Position numbers and translations under genes: made by a program
Part shown: piece by piece, positions 26,900 through 36,550 of the stretch
Position numbering within the stretch: the first letter of the stretch is position 1
Layout of the letters: each line of letters opens with the position of its first letter
The notes under the pieces: model-generated
Database searches by the model: none
What the model saw: the letters and a program-made list of their open reading frames with translations, nothing else
What the model was told of the DNA's origin: nothing
From: Myxococcales bacterium SG8_38
GTDB lineage: Bacteria; Myxococcota_A; Polyangia; Polyangiales; Houyiibacteriaceae
NCBI GenBank assembly: GCA_001303415.1
Contig: LJTN01000001.1
Location: 1 to 64,000 of the forward strand
Length of the DNA stretch: 64,000 nucleotides
Reading direction: 5' to 3'

Positions 26900-28537
26900 A
26901 TGCAACCCGATCACGTACGGATCTTCGACACGACTCTCCGCGATGGAGAGCAATCACCCGGCGCGACGATGACCTCGTCCGAGAAGCTAGAGGTGGCGAA
27001 GACCCTATCGCGGCTGGGTGTCGACATCATCGAGGCGGGTTTCGCTGCCGCCTCACCCGATGATTTGCGCGCGGTCAAGACCATCGCCGAGGCGGTGGGA
27101 GTGACCGGCGTCGAGGGGCGTCCGGTACCAGAACCTCCGACGATCTGCAGCCTGGCGCGTGCCACGACCTCCGACATCGACCAGGCAGCCGAGGCCATCG
27201 CACCGGCCAAGCACGGAAGAATTCACACGTTCCTCGCGACCTCCCCGATCCATCGCGAGCACAAGCTCCGCATGAGCAAGGGGCAAGTGCTCGCGAAGAT
27301 CACCGAGATGGTCTCTTACGCTCGCAGCATTCGCGAAGACGTGGAGTTCAGCCCCGAGGATGCAGGTCGCACCGAGATGGAGTTCCTCTACGAGGCGCTG
27401 CAAGCGGCAATCGAAGCAGGGGCGACCACGCTCAACATCCCGGATACGGTCGGTTACACCATCCCCGGCGAATTCGGCGAGCGCATTGCCATGATCCGAG
27501 AGAACGTTCCTGGGATCGAAAAGGTGGTGATCAGCGTGCACTGCCACAACGATTTGGGTCTTGCAGTCGCCAACAGCCTTGCTGCGGTTCAAAACGGCGC
27601 GCGTCAAGTGGAAGTCGCCGTCAACGGCATCGGAGAGCGCGCCGGCAATGCGTCGCTCGAAGAGGTCGTGATGGCCCTCTACGTCCGTCGCGACCTCTAC
27701 GGTATCGGCACGCAGATAGACACCACACAGCTCACGCGGGCCAGCCGCCTGGTGAGCAAGGTCACGGGCATGGTCGTCCAGCCAAACAAGGCCATCGTAG
27801 GCGCGAACGCGTTCGCCCACGAAGCCGGCATTCACCAGGACGGCATGCTCAAGCACGAAGAAACCTACGAGATCATGCGTCCTGAAACCGTCGGCGCGGG
27901 AAAGACGCAGCTCGTTCTGGGGAAGCATTCCGGGAGGCACGCGTTCGCGAATCGCTTGATGGAGCTCGGTTATCCCGTATCCGGAGACGGGCTCGACAAG
28001 GCTTTCGCCCGTTTCAAGAAGCTTGCGGACAAGAAGAAGTTCATCACCGATGCAGACTTGGTTGCCCTCATCAGTGACGAGCTGTACCAGCCGACCGAGT
28101 ACTGGAAGCTCGACAAGATCCAGGTTGGATGCGGTACCGGCATGCCGACAGCAACTGTTCGTCTAGTCGGACCGGACGGACAGGCGCGCATTGCAGCGGA
28201 GGTCGGGACCGGGCCGGTCGATGCGGTCTACAAGGCGATTCAGTCGCTGGTGAACGTTCCTTGCACCTTGCTCGAGTACAACGTGCAGTCCGTCACGGAA
28301 GGCATCGACGCGCTCGGCGAAGTGAGCGTTCGCGTCGTGCCAGGCGATTACGACTTGCCACCGGACAGGATCAATCCGCAGTACGAACAATCACGGGCGC
28401 GCGTGTTTCACGGCCACGGAGCACACACCGACATCATCGTCGCGAGCGCCAAGGCTTACATTGCCGCGATCAATCGCATCCTCGCGCTCAAAGAGGGAAC
28501 CCGAGACGAGAACAAGGCAGCGGGGAGCGCTGCATGA
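26900..28537 (+). CDS. leuA: 2-isopropylmalate synthase
   Basis: Condenses 2-oxoisovalerate with acetyl-CoA, the first step of leucine synthesis. The 545 residues include the catalytic barrel with [40 protein letters not shown], the zinc region [39 protein letters not shown], and a C-terminal LeuA allosteric domain (about residues 400-520) that normally binds leucine. This is the long bacterial LeuA1 form. It overlaps leuC by 4 bases (ATGA). Confidence 0.95.
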   Translation: MQPDHVRIFDTTLRDGEQSPGATMTSSEKLEVAKTLSRLGVDIIEAGFAAASPDDLRAVKTIAEAVGVTGVEGRPVPEPPTICSLARATTSDIDQAAEAIAPAKHGRIHTFLATSPIHREHKLRMSKGQVLAKITEMVSYARSIREDVEFSPEDAGRTEMEFLYEALQAAIEAGATTLNIPDTVGYTIPGEFGERIAMIRENVPGIEKVVISVHCHNDLGLAVANSLAAVQNGARQVEVAVNGIGERAGNASLEEVVMALYVRRDLYGIGTQIDTTQLTRASRLVSKVTGMVVQPNKAIVGANAFAHEAGIHQDGMLKHEETYEIMRPETVGAGKTQLVLGKHSGRHAFANRLMELGYPVSGDGLDKAFARFKKLADKKKFITDADLVALISDELYQPTEYWKLDKIQVGCGTGMPTATVRLVGPDGQARIAAEVGTGPVDAVYKAIQSLVNVPCTLLEYNVQSVTEGIDALGEVSVRVVPGDYDLPPDRINPQYEQSRARVFHGHGAHTDIIVASAKAYIAAINRILALKEGTRDENKAAGSAA

Positions 28538-29955
28538 CGAGCACCATGAAACTAAAGACACTATTTCAGAAGGTTTGGGACGAGCACGTGGTCGTTCAGG
28601 AGGCGGGACGCCCCGCCGTCCTATACATCGACTTGCATCTCATTCACGAGGTGACCTCACCCCAGGCCTTCACTGGACTTCGTGAGCGGGGCCTCAAAGT
28701 GCGTCGCCCCGACAAGACGGTCGCGACCATGGATCATTCGACCCCTACCCTGCCGAAGTCCTTGTGGGTCATCGACGATCAGGCAAAGGCGCAACTCGCG
28801 CAGCTGGAACGAAACAGCAAGGAGTTTGGCATCGAGCTCTTTGCACTCGGCGATCGACGAAACGGTATCGTGCACGTCATTGGTCCCGAGCGCGGGCTCA
28901 CGCAACCGGGGAAGACCATCGTTTGCGGCGACAGCCACACGTCCACGCACGGCGCGTTCGGCGCACTGGCGTTCGGCATTGGGACCAGCGAGGTCGAGCA
29001 CGTGCTTGCCACACAGTGTCTGTTGCAACGCGAGCCCAAGACCTTCGAAGTGCGCGTCGACGGGCAATTGATGCCCGGAGTCACCGCGAAGGACATCATC
29101 TTGGCGCTTTGCGCGAAGATCGGAACCGGCGGAGCGACGGGCCACGTGATTGAATACACCGGCTCCGTGATTCGCAGCCTGGACATGGACGGGCGCATGA
29201 CGGTCTGCAACATGAGCATCGAGGCGGGCGCGCGGGCAGGCATGATCGCACCCGACGACACGACGTTCGCGTATCTCGAGGGCCGTGATCGCGTACCCAA
29301 AGGTGCCGAATGGGATGCGGCAGTGGATCGTTGGCGGCAGCTTCGCACCGATGATGGGGCGACCTTCGACAAGACCGTGATCATCGACGCGAACAAGCTC
29401 GAGCCGATGATCACCTACGGGACGAATCCCGGCATGGGCATGCCCATCAGCCAGACGATGCCGACCTCGGAGTCGTTCGACGATCCTTCACAACGCGCAG
29501 CGTTCGAAAAGGCCATGAAATACATGTCACTCCAGCCGGGAGAGCGGTTACTAGGTAAGAAGATCGACGTCGTATTCATCGGTTCGTGCACCAATTCGCG
29601 CATCAGTGACCTGCGCCTGGCAGCCGGTGTGCTCAGCGGCCGCAAGGTCGCCGAAGGCGTGCGTACGCTCGTGGTACCGGGCTCTCACGACGTGAAGAGG
29701 CAAGCGGAGGCGGAGGGCCTCGACCAGATATTCAAAGACGCCGGGGCGGAATGGCGCGAGCCGGGATGCTCGATGTGCATCGCCATGAATGGCGACAACC
29801 TCGAGCCTGGTCAGTACGCAGTCAGCACCTCGAACCGGAACTTCGAGGGGCGTCAAGGCAAGGGCGGACGCACGTTCTTGGCCTCTCCCCTCACCGCTGC
29901 GGCGGCTGCCGTGGCAGGCGAAGTCACCGATCCGAGAAGCTTGCTGCTCGCATGA
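28534..29955 (+). CDS. leuC: 3-isopropylmalate dehydratase large subunit
   Basis: Aconitase-family Fe-S subunit, 473 residues. Evidence: [16 protein letters not shown] at the start, [20 protein letters not shown], the cluster cysteines in [15 protein letters not shown] and [13 protein letters not shown], and [20 protein letters not shown] at the C-terminal side. It works with LeuD. In this operon it probably also isomerises citramalate made by CimA. ATG 28534 overlaps the leuA stop; a second Met four codons in is possible. Confidence 0.95.
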   Translation: MTSTMKLKTLFQKVWDEHVVVQEAGRPAVLYIDLHLIHEVTSPQAFTGLRERGLKVRRPDKTVATMDHSTPTLPKSLWVIDDQAKAQLAQLERNSKEFGIELFALGDRRNGIVHVIGPERGLTQPGKTIVCGDSHTSTHGAFGALAFGIGTSEVEHVLATQCLLQREPKTFEVRVDGQLMPGVTAKDIILALCAKIGTGGATGHVIEYTGSVIRSLDMDGRMTVCNMSIEAGARAGMIAPDDTTFAYLEGRDRVPKGAEWDAAVDRWRQLRTDDGATFDKTVIIDANKLEPMITYGTNPGMGMPISQTMPTSESFDDPSQRAAFEKAMKYMSLQPGERLLGKKIDVVFIGSCTNSRISDLRLAAGVLSGRKVAEGVRTLVVPGSHDVKRQAEAEGLDQIFKDAGAEWREPGCSMCIAMNGDNLEPGQYAVSTSNRNFEGRQGKGGRTFLASPLTAAAAAVAGEVTDPRSLLLA

Positions 29956-29966
29956 AAGGCTCCGGC

Positions 29967-30554
29967 ATGGCGAAATTCACCACACTGACGTCGCATGCGG
30001 TCCCGCTCCCCGTCGACAACGTGGACACGGACCAGATCATCCCCGCACGGTTTCTCAAGGTGACGGACAAGAACGGCCTGGGAGACAATCTCTTTTGCGA
30101 TTGGCGCTACCTCAAAGACGGGTCGCCGAACCCGGATTTCGTGCTCAACGAGCCTGAGTCTCGAGGTGCCCAGATTCTGATCGCGGGAGACAACTTCGGA
30201 AGCGGGTCTTCGCGGGAGCACGCTCCTTGGGCGCTGGTAGGCTGGGGTTTTCGGGCGATCATCTCGACCGGGTTCGCTGACATCTTCAAGAGCAACGCCC
30301 TCAAGAACGGCCTCTTGCCCGTGGAGGTCAGCCCGGAAACGCACAAGCGGCTGATGGAGGCAGTCCAGCCTGATCGCACGACCGAGATCACGATCGACCT
30401 GCCCAGCCAAACCGTGAAGGCCCCTGGGGGGATCGAGTCGAGCTTCCCCATCGACGACTTCTCCAAGCACTGCCTGTTGGAGGGCCTCGACCAGCTCGGA
30501 TATCTCCTCTCTTTCGAGGATCAGATCAGTCGGTATGAGCAGCAGCGAACTTAA
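29967..30554 (+). CDS. leuD: 3-isopropylmalate dehydratase small subunit
   Basis: 195 residues: SHAVPLPVDNVDTDQIIPAR, the swivelling-domain motif IAGDNFGSGSSREHAPWAL, and KNGLLPVEVSPETHKRL. Forms the active dehydratase with LeuC. ATG 29967 has an AAAGG site nine bases ahead; an in-frame ATG at 29952, overlapping the leuC stop, would add five residues. The last 20 bases overlap the start of cimA in another frame. Confidence 0.94.
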   Translation: MAKFTTLTSHAVPLPVDNVDTDQIIPARFLKVTDKNGLGDNLFCDWRYLKDGSPNPDFVLNEPESRGAQILIAGDNFGSGSSREHAPWALVGWGFRAIISTGFADIFKSNALKNGLLPVEVSPETHKRLMEAVQPDRTTEITIDLPSQTVKAPGGIESSFPIDDFSKHCLLEGLDQLGYLLSFEDQISRYEQQRT

Positions 30555-32163
30555 GGGCTCGGGACGCGTCGTGGAGGTCTACGACACCACACTGCGTGAT
30601 GGCACGCAGATGGAGGGCATGAGTCTATCCTGCGACGACAAGCTGCGGATCGCGGAGCACCTCGACTCGTTGGGGGTTGCGTTCGTCGAAGGCGGATGGC
30701 CGGGCTCGAATCCGAAGGACGTAGAGTTCTTCGAGCGAGCCAAAGACGCCGGGTGGAAGCGCATCACCCTGGCGGCGTTCGGATCGACTTGCCGTGCGCA
30801 ACTTCGCGCCGAAGACGACAAGCAGCTTCGCACGCTTCTCGACGCACAGACCCCGGTCTGCACGATCTTCGGAAAGTCGTGGGACATGCACGTTACGCAG
30901 ATCTTGCGCACTACCCTCGAAGAAAATCTGCGGATGGTCGGGGAGAGCGTGGCGTTTCTTCGCGGGAACGATCGACGCGTCATCTACGACGCCGAGCACT
31001 TTTTCGACGGGTACAAATCGGATCCCGAGTACGCCCTCGAGACGCTGCGGGCAGCAGCTCGGAACGGCGCAGAGACCCTGGTGCTCTGTGACACGAACGG
31101 TGGCTCGATGCCTTGGGAGGTCGAACGCATCGTCCAGGCCGTCCGAGCTGCTCTACCGGATGCTCGCCTCGGCATTCACGCCCACAACGACGGCGAGTGC
31201 GGCGTTGCGAACTCGGTCGCCGCAGTGCGTGCGGGAGCGCATCACGTGCAGGGGACGATCAACGGATATGGAGAGCGATGCGGCAACGCAAACCTCTGCT
31301 CCATCATCCCGGACGTCGAGCTGAAGCTCGGCCTGCAGTGCTTGCCGGAGGGCGGGCTCAGGAAGCTCTATGATCTCTCGCATTTCGTGGCGGAGATCGC
31401 CAACTTGAATCCGAATGATCACGCAGCGTACGTCGGCCGAAGCGCCTTTGCTCACAAGGGCGGCGTTCACGTATCGGCCATCCGAAGGCATCCGGAATCC
31501 TACGAGCACGTCGATCCGGCCTTGGTCGGAAATGCTTCGCGGGTCGTGGTCAGCGAGCTCTCGGGACGAAGCAACGTGCTGAGCAAGGCGGAGGAGCTCG
31601 GCCTCGAGGTCAACTCGGACCATGGCGGACGCGTGCTCGAGAAGATCAAGGAGCTCGAGGCAAAGGGTTTTGCATACGAAGCAGCGGAGGCCTCGGTTGC
31701 GCTTTTAATGGCTCGGCAGCAGGCGGGCTACAAGTCGCCTTTCGAAGTCCTCGATTTTCAGGCGAGCGTGGGGCGTCGGCGTGGCGGCGGGATGTTCGCC
31801 GAAGCGACGGTCAAGGTTCAAATCGGCGAAGAAGTGGTGCATACCGCCGGCGAGGGCAATGGGCCCGTGAGCGCTCTCGACTCGGCGCTCCGCAAGGCGC
31901 TGCTTCCATCTTTCCCCGAGGTCGCGAACATCCATCTCAGCGACTACAAGGTTCGCATTCTCGATGGACACAGTGGAACGGGCGCGACCACCAGGGTGCT
32001 CATCGACAGCCAGTCGGCACACGACACCTGGAGCACCGTAGGTGCATCGAGCAACATCATCGAAGCATCGCTTCAAGCACTCATCGACAGCATCGAGTAC
32101 GGGCTGACTCTGCAACGCGCCAAAGACGAAAAGCGCATCCAGGAGCCGAACGCCCGGACTTAG
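30535..32163 (+). CDS. cimA: citramalate synthase
   Basis: Condenses pyruvate and acetyl-CoA to (R)-citramalate, giving 2-oxobutyrate for isoleucine after LeuCD and LeuB. 542 residues with VEVYDTTLRDGTQMEGMSLS, VIYDAEHFFDGYKSDPEYAL, IHAHNDGECGVANSVAAVRA, and ERCGNANLCSIIPDVELK: the CimA/LeuA-like group distinguished from true LeuA by GTQMEG in place of GEQSPG. A C-terminal regulatory domain is present (DYKVRILDGHSGTGATTRVL). Its place between leuD and leuB supports the citramalate route. Confidence 0.93.
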   Translation: MSSSELKGSGRVVEVYDTTLRDGTQMEGMSLSCDDKLRIAEHLDSLGVAFVEGGWPGSNPKDVEFFERAKDAGWKRITLAAFGSTCRAQLRAEDDKQLRTLLDAQTPVCTIFGKSWDMHVTQILRTTLEENLRMVGESVAFLRGNDRRVIYDAEHFFDGYKSDPEYALETLRAAARNGAETLVLCDTNGGSMPWEVERIVQAVRAALPDARLGIHAHNDGECGVANSVAAVRAGAHHVQGTINGYGERCGNANLCSIIPDVELKLGLQCLPEGGLRKLYDLSHFVAEIANLNPNDHAAYVGRSAFAHKGGVHVSAIRRHPESYEHVDPALVGNASRVVVSELSGRSNVLSKAEELGLEVNSDHGGRVLEKIKELEAKGFAYEAAEASVALLMARQQAGYKSPFEVLDFQASVGRRRGGGMFAEATVKVQIGEEVVHTAGEGNGPVSALDSALRKALLPSFPEVANIHLSDYKVRILDGHSGTGATTRVLIDSQSAHDTWSTVGASSNIIEASLQALIDSIEYGLTLQRAKDEKRIQEPNART

Positions 32164-32220
32164 TCATTGCCCTTCGAACGTGCGCCGTGCATCATGGGCA
32201 GCTTCCATAGGTGACGATAG

Positions 32221-33297
32221 ATGAAAGCAAAGATCACACTCCTTCCCGGTGACGGAATTGGACCCGAGATAGTGGATGCGACTCGACAGGTTCTCGAAGC
32301 CGTCGAGCGAAAGTCGGGGCACAGCTTCACGTTCTCCACTCATCTGATCGGCGGCATCGCAATCGACGAGACGGGCGTGCCGCTGCCCGATGACACCATC
32401 GTGGCGTGTCGAAGCTCGGACGCGGTGCTCCTAGGTGCCGTGGGAGGGCCAAAGTGGGATGACCCAACTGCGGAAGTTCGCCCCGAACAGGGCTTGTTGG
32501 GCATGCGTAAGGCGTTGAAACTGTTCGCGAACCTCCGACCCGTGAAGCTCTTCCGTGGTCTCGAGAGTGCATCGCCGCTGCGGCCCGAGCGGTTGCGCGG
32601 CGTCGACTTGGTGTTCGTTCGCGAGCTCACCGGCGGGATCTACTTCGGCCAACCCAAGGGGAAGGAAGTTCGAAACGGCTTGCGCACCGGATTCGACACG
32701 ATGGTATACGACGAGAACGAAATTCGTCGCATCGTCCAGCTCGCATGCGACGTGGCGAGAAAGCGGCGCAAGCGTGTCACGTCCATCGACAAGGCCAACG
32801 TGCTTGCAACCATGCAGGTCTGGCGAGAGGTTGCCACCGAGGTCGCGAAGAAGAATCCAGACATCAAGCTGGATCATCAGCTCGTGGACTCGGCCGCGAT
32901 GCGACTAGTGACCGAGCCGGCGTCTTTCGATGTGATCGTCAGCGGCAACATGTTCGGAGACATCCTGTCGGACGAGGGCGCAGTACTGACGGGCTCCCTG
33001 GGGCTCCTTCCGAGTGCCTCTCTCGGTGAAGGCAAGCTCGGGGTCTACGAGCCGATTCATGGGTCTGCACCCGACATCGCCGGCAAGGGGGTGGCGAACC
33101 CACTTGGCACGATTCTCAGCGCGGCCATGCTGCTCCGGCATAGCCTCGATCTCGATGAAGACGCCAAGGCCATCGAAGCGGCCGTCCAGAAGGTTCTAGA
33201 CAACGGCCTTCGCACCGCCGATCTCAGCGGCGGCCAGCGCTCACTCGGGACGACGGAAATGGCGTATGCAGTCATCGCGGCGATCGAAGGCGCTTGA
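32221..33297 (+). CDS. leuB: 3-isopropylmalate dehydrogenase
   Basis: NAD-dependent oxidative decarboxylation in leucine synthesis, and probably of 3-methylmalate from the citramalate route. 358 residues: ITLLPGDGIGPEIVDATRQV, DAVLLGAVGGPKWDD, LFANLRPVKLF, FVRELTGGIYFGQPKGK, and the metal/NAD region GNMFGDILSDEGAVLTGSLG with PIHGSAPDIAGKGVANPLG. The 57-base gap after cimA holds no clear terminator, so leuB is probably in the same transcript. Confidence 0.96.
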   Translation: MKAKITLLPGDGIGPEIVDATRQVLEAVERKSGHSFTFSTHLIGGIAIDETGVPLPDDTIVACRSSDAVLLGAVGGPKWDDPTAEVRPEQGLLGMRKALKLFANLRPVKLFRGLESASPLRPERLRGVDLVFVRELTGGIYFGQPKGKEVRNGLRTGFDTMVYDENEIRRIVQLACDVARKRRKRVTSIDKANVLATMQVWREVATEVAKKNPDIKLDHQLVDSAAMRLVTEPASFDVIVSGNMFGDILSDEGAVLTGSLGLLPSASLGEGKLGVYEPIHGSAPDIAGKGVANPLGTILSAAMLLRHSLDLDEDAKAIEAAVQKVLDNGLRTADLSGGQRSLGTTEMAYAVIAAIEGA

Positions 33298-33311
33298 GGA
33301 AAGGAATCTCG

Positions 33312-35045
33312 ATGCCCCGGAAACGCGTCAGTAGGCTGTTCGACCTCAAGGAAGACGAACGTGGACGGAAGTACATGGAGGTCTACCTGGACGGAATCGC
33401 GCTGCTTCGATTGGTGCTGACCAACAAAGGAACGGCCTTCAGTTACGAGGAACGTGTGGCCCTCAGGCTGGACGGTCTTCTTCCACCCCAGTTCAATACG
33501 CTCGAGCAACAGATCGCGCGCGTCTATGAGGGCTTCGTGCAAGCCCCGTCCGACATCGACAAGTACCAATATCTTCGAGCAGTGCAGGAGCGCCAGGAGA
33601 TACTCTTCTATGCGCTGCTCGAAAAGCACCTCGAAGAGATGCTCCCCATCGTCTACACGCCGACCGTGGGAGCGGCGGTGCAGCAGTTCAGTGCGCTCTA
33701 TCAGAATCCCCGTGGGCTTTCGATCTCACCTCTGAACATCGACAGGACTGCGCTGGCGCTCGAATGCTTTCCGATGGAAGACGTGCGGATGATCGTCGCC
33801 ACCGACTCTTCCGCCATTCTCGGCATCGGGGATCAGGGATACGGCGGGCTTGCGATTCCAATCGGAAAGATGGCGCTTTACACGGTGGCGGGTGGAGTCA
33901 GCCCGTTTCACACCATGCCCGTAGCGCTCGATGTCGGCACGGACCGCATGGATCTGATCAACGACAACAACTACCTGGGCGTGCGTCAGAAGCGCTTGCG
34001 CGGTGAAGACTACTACAAGTTCTTGGACCGCTTCGTCGATGCGGTGTGGTCTCGCTGGCCCGATGCGGTAATTCAGTGGGAAGACCTCTCGAAGAGCGCG
34101 GCATTTACGGTCCTGGAGCGGTACCGTGACCGCGGCCCTTCTTTCAACGACGACATCCAGGGCACCGGTGCGGTCGCCCTCGCCGGGATCCTCGCCGCAT
34201 GCCACCTCCGCAACGAAAGCTTGCGAGACGAAGTCTTCGTGATCCACGGCGCAGGTGCGGGCGGCGTGGGTGTGGCGTGGGCCGTGCGAGAGGGGCTCAT
34301 TCGGGCGGGGCTGAGCGCCGAGGAAGCCAAGGCGCGCGTATTCGTGCTGGACTCCAAGGGGCTATTGGTCACCGATCGCGACATCGAAGGGTACAAGCGC
34401 GAGTTCGCGCATGGTCAGGAGACCATCCAGGGCTGGGAGCTCGCGGGCGACCTGCCGGACTTGGTCGAGACGATTCGAAACGCCAAGGCTACGGTGTTGC
34501 TGGGTCTTTCCGGGCGTCCGGGCGCCTTTGATGAAGAAGTGGTCCGTGCGATGGCGGACAATCACGAGTGGCCGATCATTTTTCCGCTATCGAATCCCAC
34601 CAGCTCTGCAGAGGCCAAGCCGGTCGACATTTTCCGCTGGACCGACGGGCGGGCGATCGTCGCAACCGGGAGTCCGTTCGAGCCCGTCATGATGGGCGGC
34701 GTAACGCATCCGATTGGGCAAGGTAACAACGCCTTCATCTTCCCGGGGCTCGGGTTTGGCGCGATCTTGAGTGATGCGAGGACGATCACCGATGGCATGG
34801 TGCTCGAGGCGTCCCAAGCTCTCGCAGACTACACCATCGAGAAATACGTCGAGGGCGGCTTGATCTATCCGCCGGTCAGTGATCTGCAGGAGACGTCCGT
34901 TCGTGTGGCCACCCGGGTCGTGCAGCAAGCGATCAAGGACGGCGTTGCTCGCCGGCAAAACATCCCCGACGACATCGAGGCATTCGTCCGCGATCGGTTC
35001 TGGCATCCCACCTACCTGCCCTTCGTCCGCGGCCACCTAGACTAG
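33312..35045 (+). CDS. maeA: NAD-dependent malic enzyme (oxaloacetate-decarboxylating)
   Basis: Converts malate to pyruvate and CO2. 577 residues of the large (SfcA/eukaryotic-like) type: LLNKGTAFSYEER-like start read here as LTNKGTAFSYEERVALRLDG, MLPIVYTPTVGAAVQQFS, the metal site VIQWEDLSKSAAF with FNDDIQGTGAVALAGI, Rossmann FVIHGAGAGGVGVAWAV, and PLSNPTSSAEAKP. ATG 33312 follows an AAAGGA site; it starts 14 bases after leuB. Co-expression would supply pyruvate, the substrate of both IlvB and CimA. Confidence 0.93.
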   Translation: MPRKRVSRLFDLKEDERGRKYMEVYLDGIALLRLVLTNKGTAFSYEERVALRLDGLLPPQFNTLEQQIARVYEGFVQAPSDIDKYQYLRAVQERQEILFYALLEKHLEEMLPIVYTPTVGAAVQQFSALYQNPRGLSISPLNIDRTALALECFPMEDVRMIVATDSSAILGIGDQGYGGLAIPIGKMALYTVAGGVSPFHTMPVALDVGTDRMDLINDNNYLGVRQKRLRGEDYYKFLDRFVDAVWSRWPDAVIQWEDLSKSAAFTVLERYRDRGPSFNDDIQGTGAVALAGILAACHLRNESLRDEVFVIHGAGAGGVGVAWAVREGLIRAGLSAEEAKARVFVLDSKGLLVTDRDIEGYKREFAHGQETIQGWELAGDLPDLVETIRNAKATVLLGLSGRPGAFDEEVVRAMADNHEWPIIFPLSNPTSSAEAKPVDIFRWTDGRAIVATGSPFEPVMMGGVTHPIGQGNNAFIFPGLGFGAILSDARTITDGMVLEASQALADYTIEKYVEGGLIYPPVSDLQETSVRVATRVVQQAIKDGVARRQNIPDDIEAFVRDRFWHPTYLPFVRGHLD

Positions 35046-35063
35046 GAGACTGGCGGTGTCCCC

Positions 35064-35696
35064 ATGAAGATTGCGATTGCGCTTTTCGAGCAAGTCACCG
35101 CGTTGGACGCGGTCGGCCCGTATGAGGTGCTGCAGCGCCTACCGGATGCAGAGGTCCTGTTCGTCGGGCATCAAAGAGGAGAGATACGCACGGACAACGG
35201 ATTCCTCGGACTGACGATAGACCACGAGTTCGAGGACGTTCCGAGCCCTGAGGTCCTGCTGATCCCTGGAGGCATCGGCACGCGTGCGCTCGTTCACGAC
35301 GGCACGATTCTCAATTGGATCCGCGAAGCGCACCAAACGAGCCGGTTCACTACCTCGGTCTGCACTGGCTCTCTGCTTTTGGGGGCGGCAGGCATATTGA
35401 AGGGCCTCAAGGCGACGACGCACTTCGCTGCCCGGCCGTTGCTCGAGAAATATGGAGCCGAGCCATCGAACCAACGCGTGGTGCAGCAGGGAAAGGTGAT
35501 CACGGCAGCAGGCGTGTCGAGTGGAATCGACATGGCGCTGCGGCTTGCCGAGCTTCTTACCGATCCGACGACGGCCAAGGCGCTTCAGCTCATGATCGAA
35601 TACGACCCACAGCCCCCTCACGACGCCGGTGCGTTGGAAAAGGTCGACCCGGCGGTTCTGCGTCGCGCACAGGAGCTCAGCCGCGACAAGCACTAG
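35064..35696 (+). CDS. DJ-1/PfpI family protein
   Basis: 210 residues of the class I glutamine-amidotransferase-like DJ-1 fold: MKIAIALFEQVTALDAVGPY, PEVLLIPGGIGTRALVHDG, nucleophile-elbow Cys in FTTSVCTGSLLLGAAGILKG, and HFAARPLLEKYGAEP. The TALDAVGP start and the Cys context resemble isonitrile hydratase-like members and amidase domains of GATase1 regulators. No helix-turn-helix follows, so it is the free domain. It is 18 bases after the malic enzyme gene and its TAG lies within a large inverted repeat. Confidence 0.82.
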   Translation: MKIAIALFEQVTALDAVGPYEVLQRLPDAEVLFVGHQRGEIRTDNGFLGLTIDHEFEDVPSPEVLLIPGGIGTRALVHDGTILNWIREAHQTSRFTTSVCTGSLLLGAAGILKGLKATTHFAARPLLEKYGAEPSNQRVVQQGKVITAAGVSSGIDMALRLAELLTDPTTAKALQLMIEYDPQPPHDAGALEKVDPAVLRRAQELSRDKH

Positions 35697-35754
35697 ACCG
35701 AGTACACCCTGAGCTGATCCGCCCTCGAAGCATTTCGAGGTGCACTCGGTCTAG
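35693..35754. terminator. bidirectional terminator-like inverted repeat between convergent genes
   Basis: CTAGACCGAGTACACC (35693-35708) and GGTGCACTCGGTCTAG (35739-35754) are complementary at 15 of 16 positions. A second hairpin, CCTCGAA (35723-35729) with TTCGAGG (35734-35740), sits inside and shares two bases with the right arm. The element separates the ilv-leu transcript from the convergent steroid operon. There is no T-run, so it may act through alternative structures or with Rho. Confidence 0.6.
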
Positions 35755-35774
35755 CGCGGCGCGTTGCGTGTCCC

Positions 35775-36527
35775 CTAGGAGAGGGCGCCGCCGTCGGCTC
35801 GGATTTCGGTGCCGTTGATGTAGCGGGCGTCGTCGGAGGCCAGGAAGGCGATAACGCTGGCGGCGTGACGCGGCTTTGCGAAGCCGACGAAAGGCATCGC
35901 GCCCTTCAGGAGATCCATGTCGGCGCCTTGTGGAGCCTTGAAGTCACCATGAAGCGCCGTCGCGATGCCGCCGGGTACGACACAATTCGCTCGTAGGCCT
36001 TGCTTCACATACTCCTGATACAGAGACCGGGTGAACGAAAGGATGCCGCCCTTCGACGCAGCATAGGCGCTCATCCATGGATGGCTGCCCAAGGCAGCAG
36101 TGGACGAGCAATTCACGATGGCGCTGTGACGGTTTTTCAAGAGGTGCGGAAGCGCCGCATGATTCACGTAGAACGTGCCGTTCAAGTTGACGTCGACGAT
36201 CTCGTGCCACTGCTCGAAGGTCATCTCGTGCGTGTGGTAAGTTCGTAGAATGCCGGCGCAGTGGCACAACGTATCGAAGCCTCCCATGTCCGCGGCTGCT
36301 TGATCGATCACCTTCTTCACGCGAACGCCGTCGGTTACGTTGCATTCGTATGTCCAAGCCTTCGCTCCCGCGTCCTCGACGAGCTTCTTCGTCGCCGCCA
36401 GTCCCTCGGCGTTCAAATCGATGAGCGCAACGGTTCCGCCTTCCTCTGCGATCCGCTGCGCAGTAGCCTGACCGATGCCAGCGGCCGCGCCCGTGACCAC
36501 CACGTTTTTCCCTTCGAACCTCTTCAT
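35775..36527 (-). CDS. short-chain dehydrogenase/reductase
   Basis: 250 residues, classical SDR: NVVVTGAAAGIGQATAQRIA, LCHCAGILRT (NAG region with C for N), active site IVNCSSTAALGSHPWMSAYA followed by ASKGGILSFT, and NCVVPGGIATALHGDF. Classical SDRs include many hydroxysteroid dehydrogenases and 3-hydroxyacyl-CoA dehydrogenases; the place at the end of the hsa operon makes one of those roles likely. ATG 36527 is chosen for its spacing from GAGAAGG; the adjacent ATG at 36530 is too close. Confidence 0.85.
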   Translation of the reverse strand: MKRFEGKNVVVTGAAAGIGQATAQRIAEEGGTVALIDLNAEGLAATKKLVEDAGAKAWTYECNVTDGVRVKKVIDQAAADMGGFDTLCHCAGILRTYHTHEMTFEQWHEIVDVNLNGTFYVNHAALPHLLKNRHSAIVNCSSTAALGSHPWMSAYAASKGGILSFTRSLYQEYVKQGLRANCVVPGGIATALHGDFKAPQGADMDLLKGAMPFVGFAKPRHAASVIAFLASDDARYINGTEIRADGGALS

Positions 36528-36550
36528 CATCCTTCTCACTCTCTCATGAT

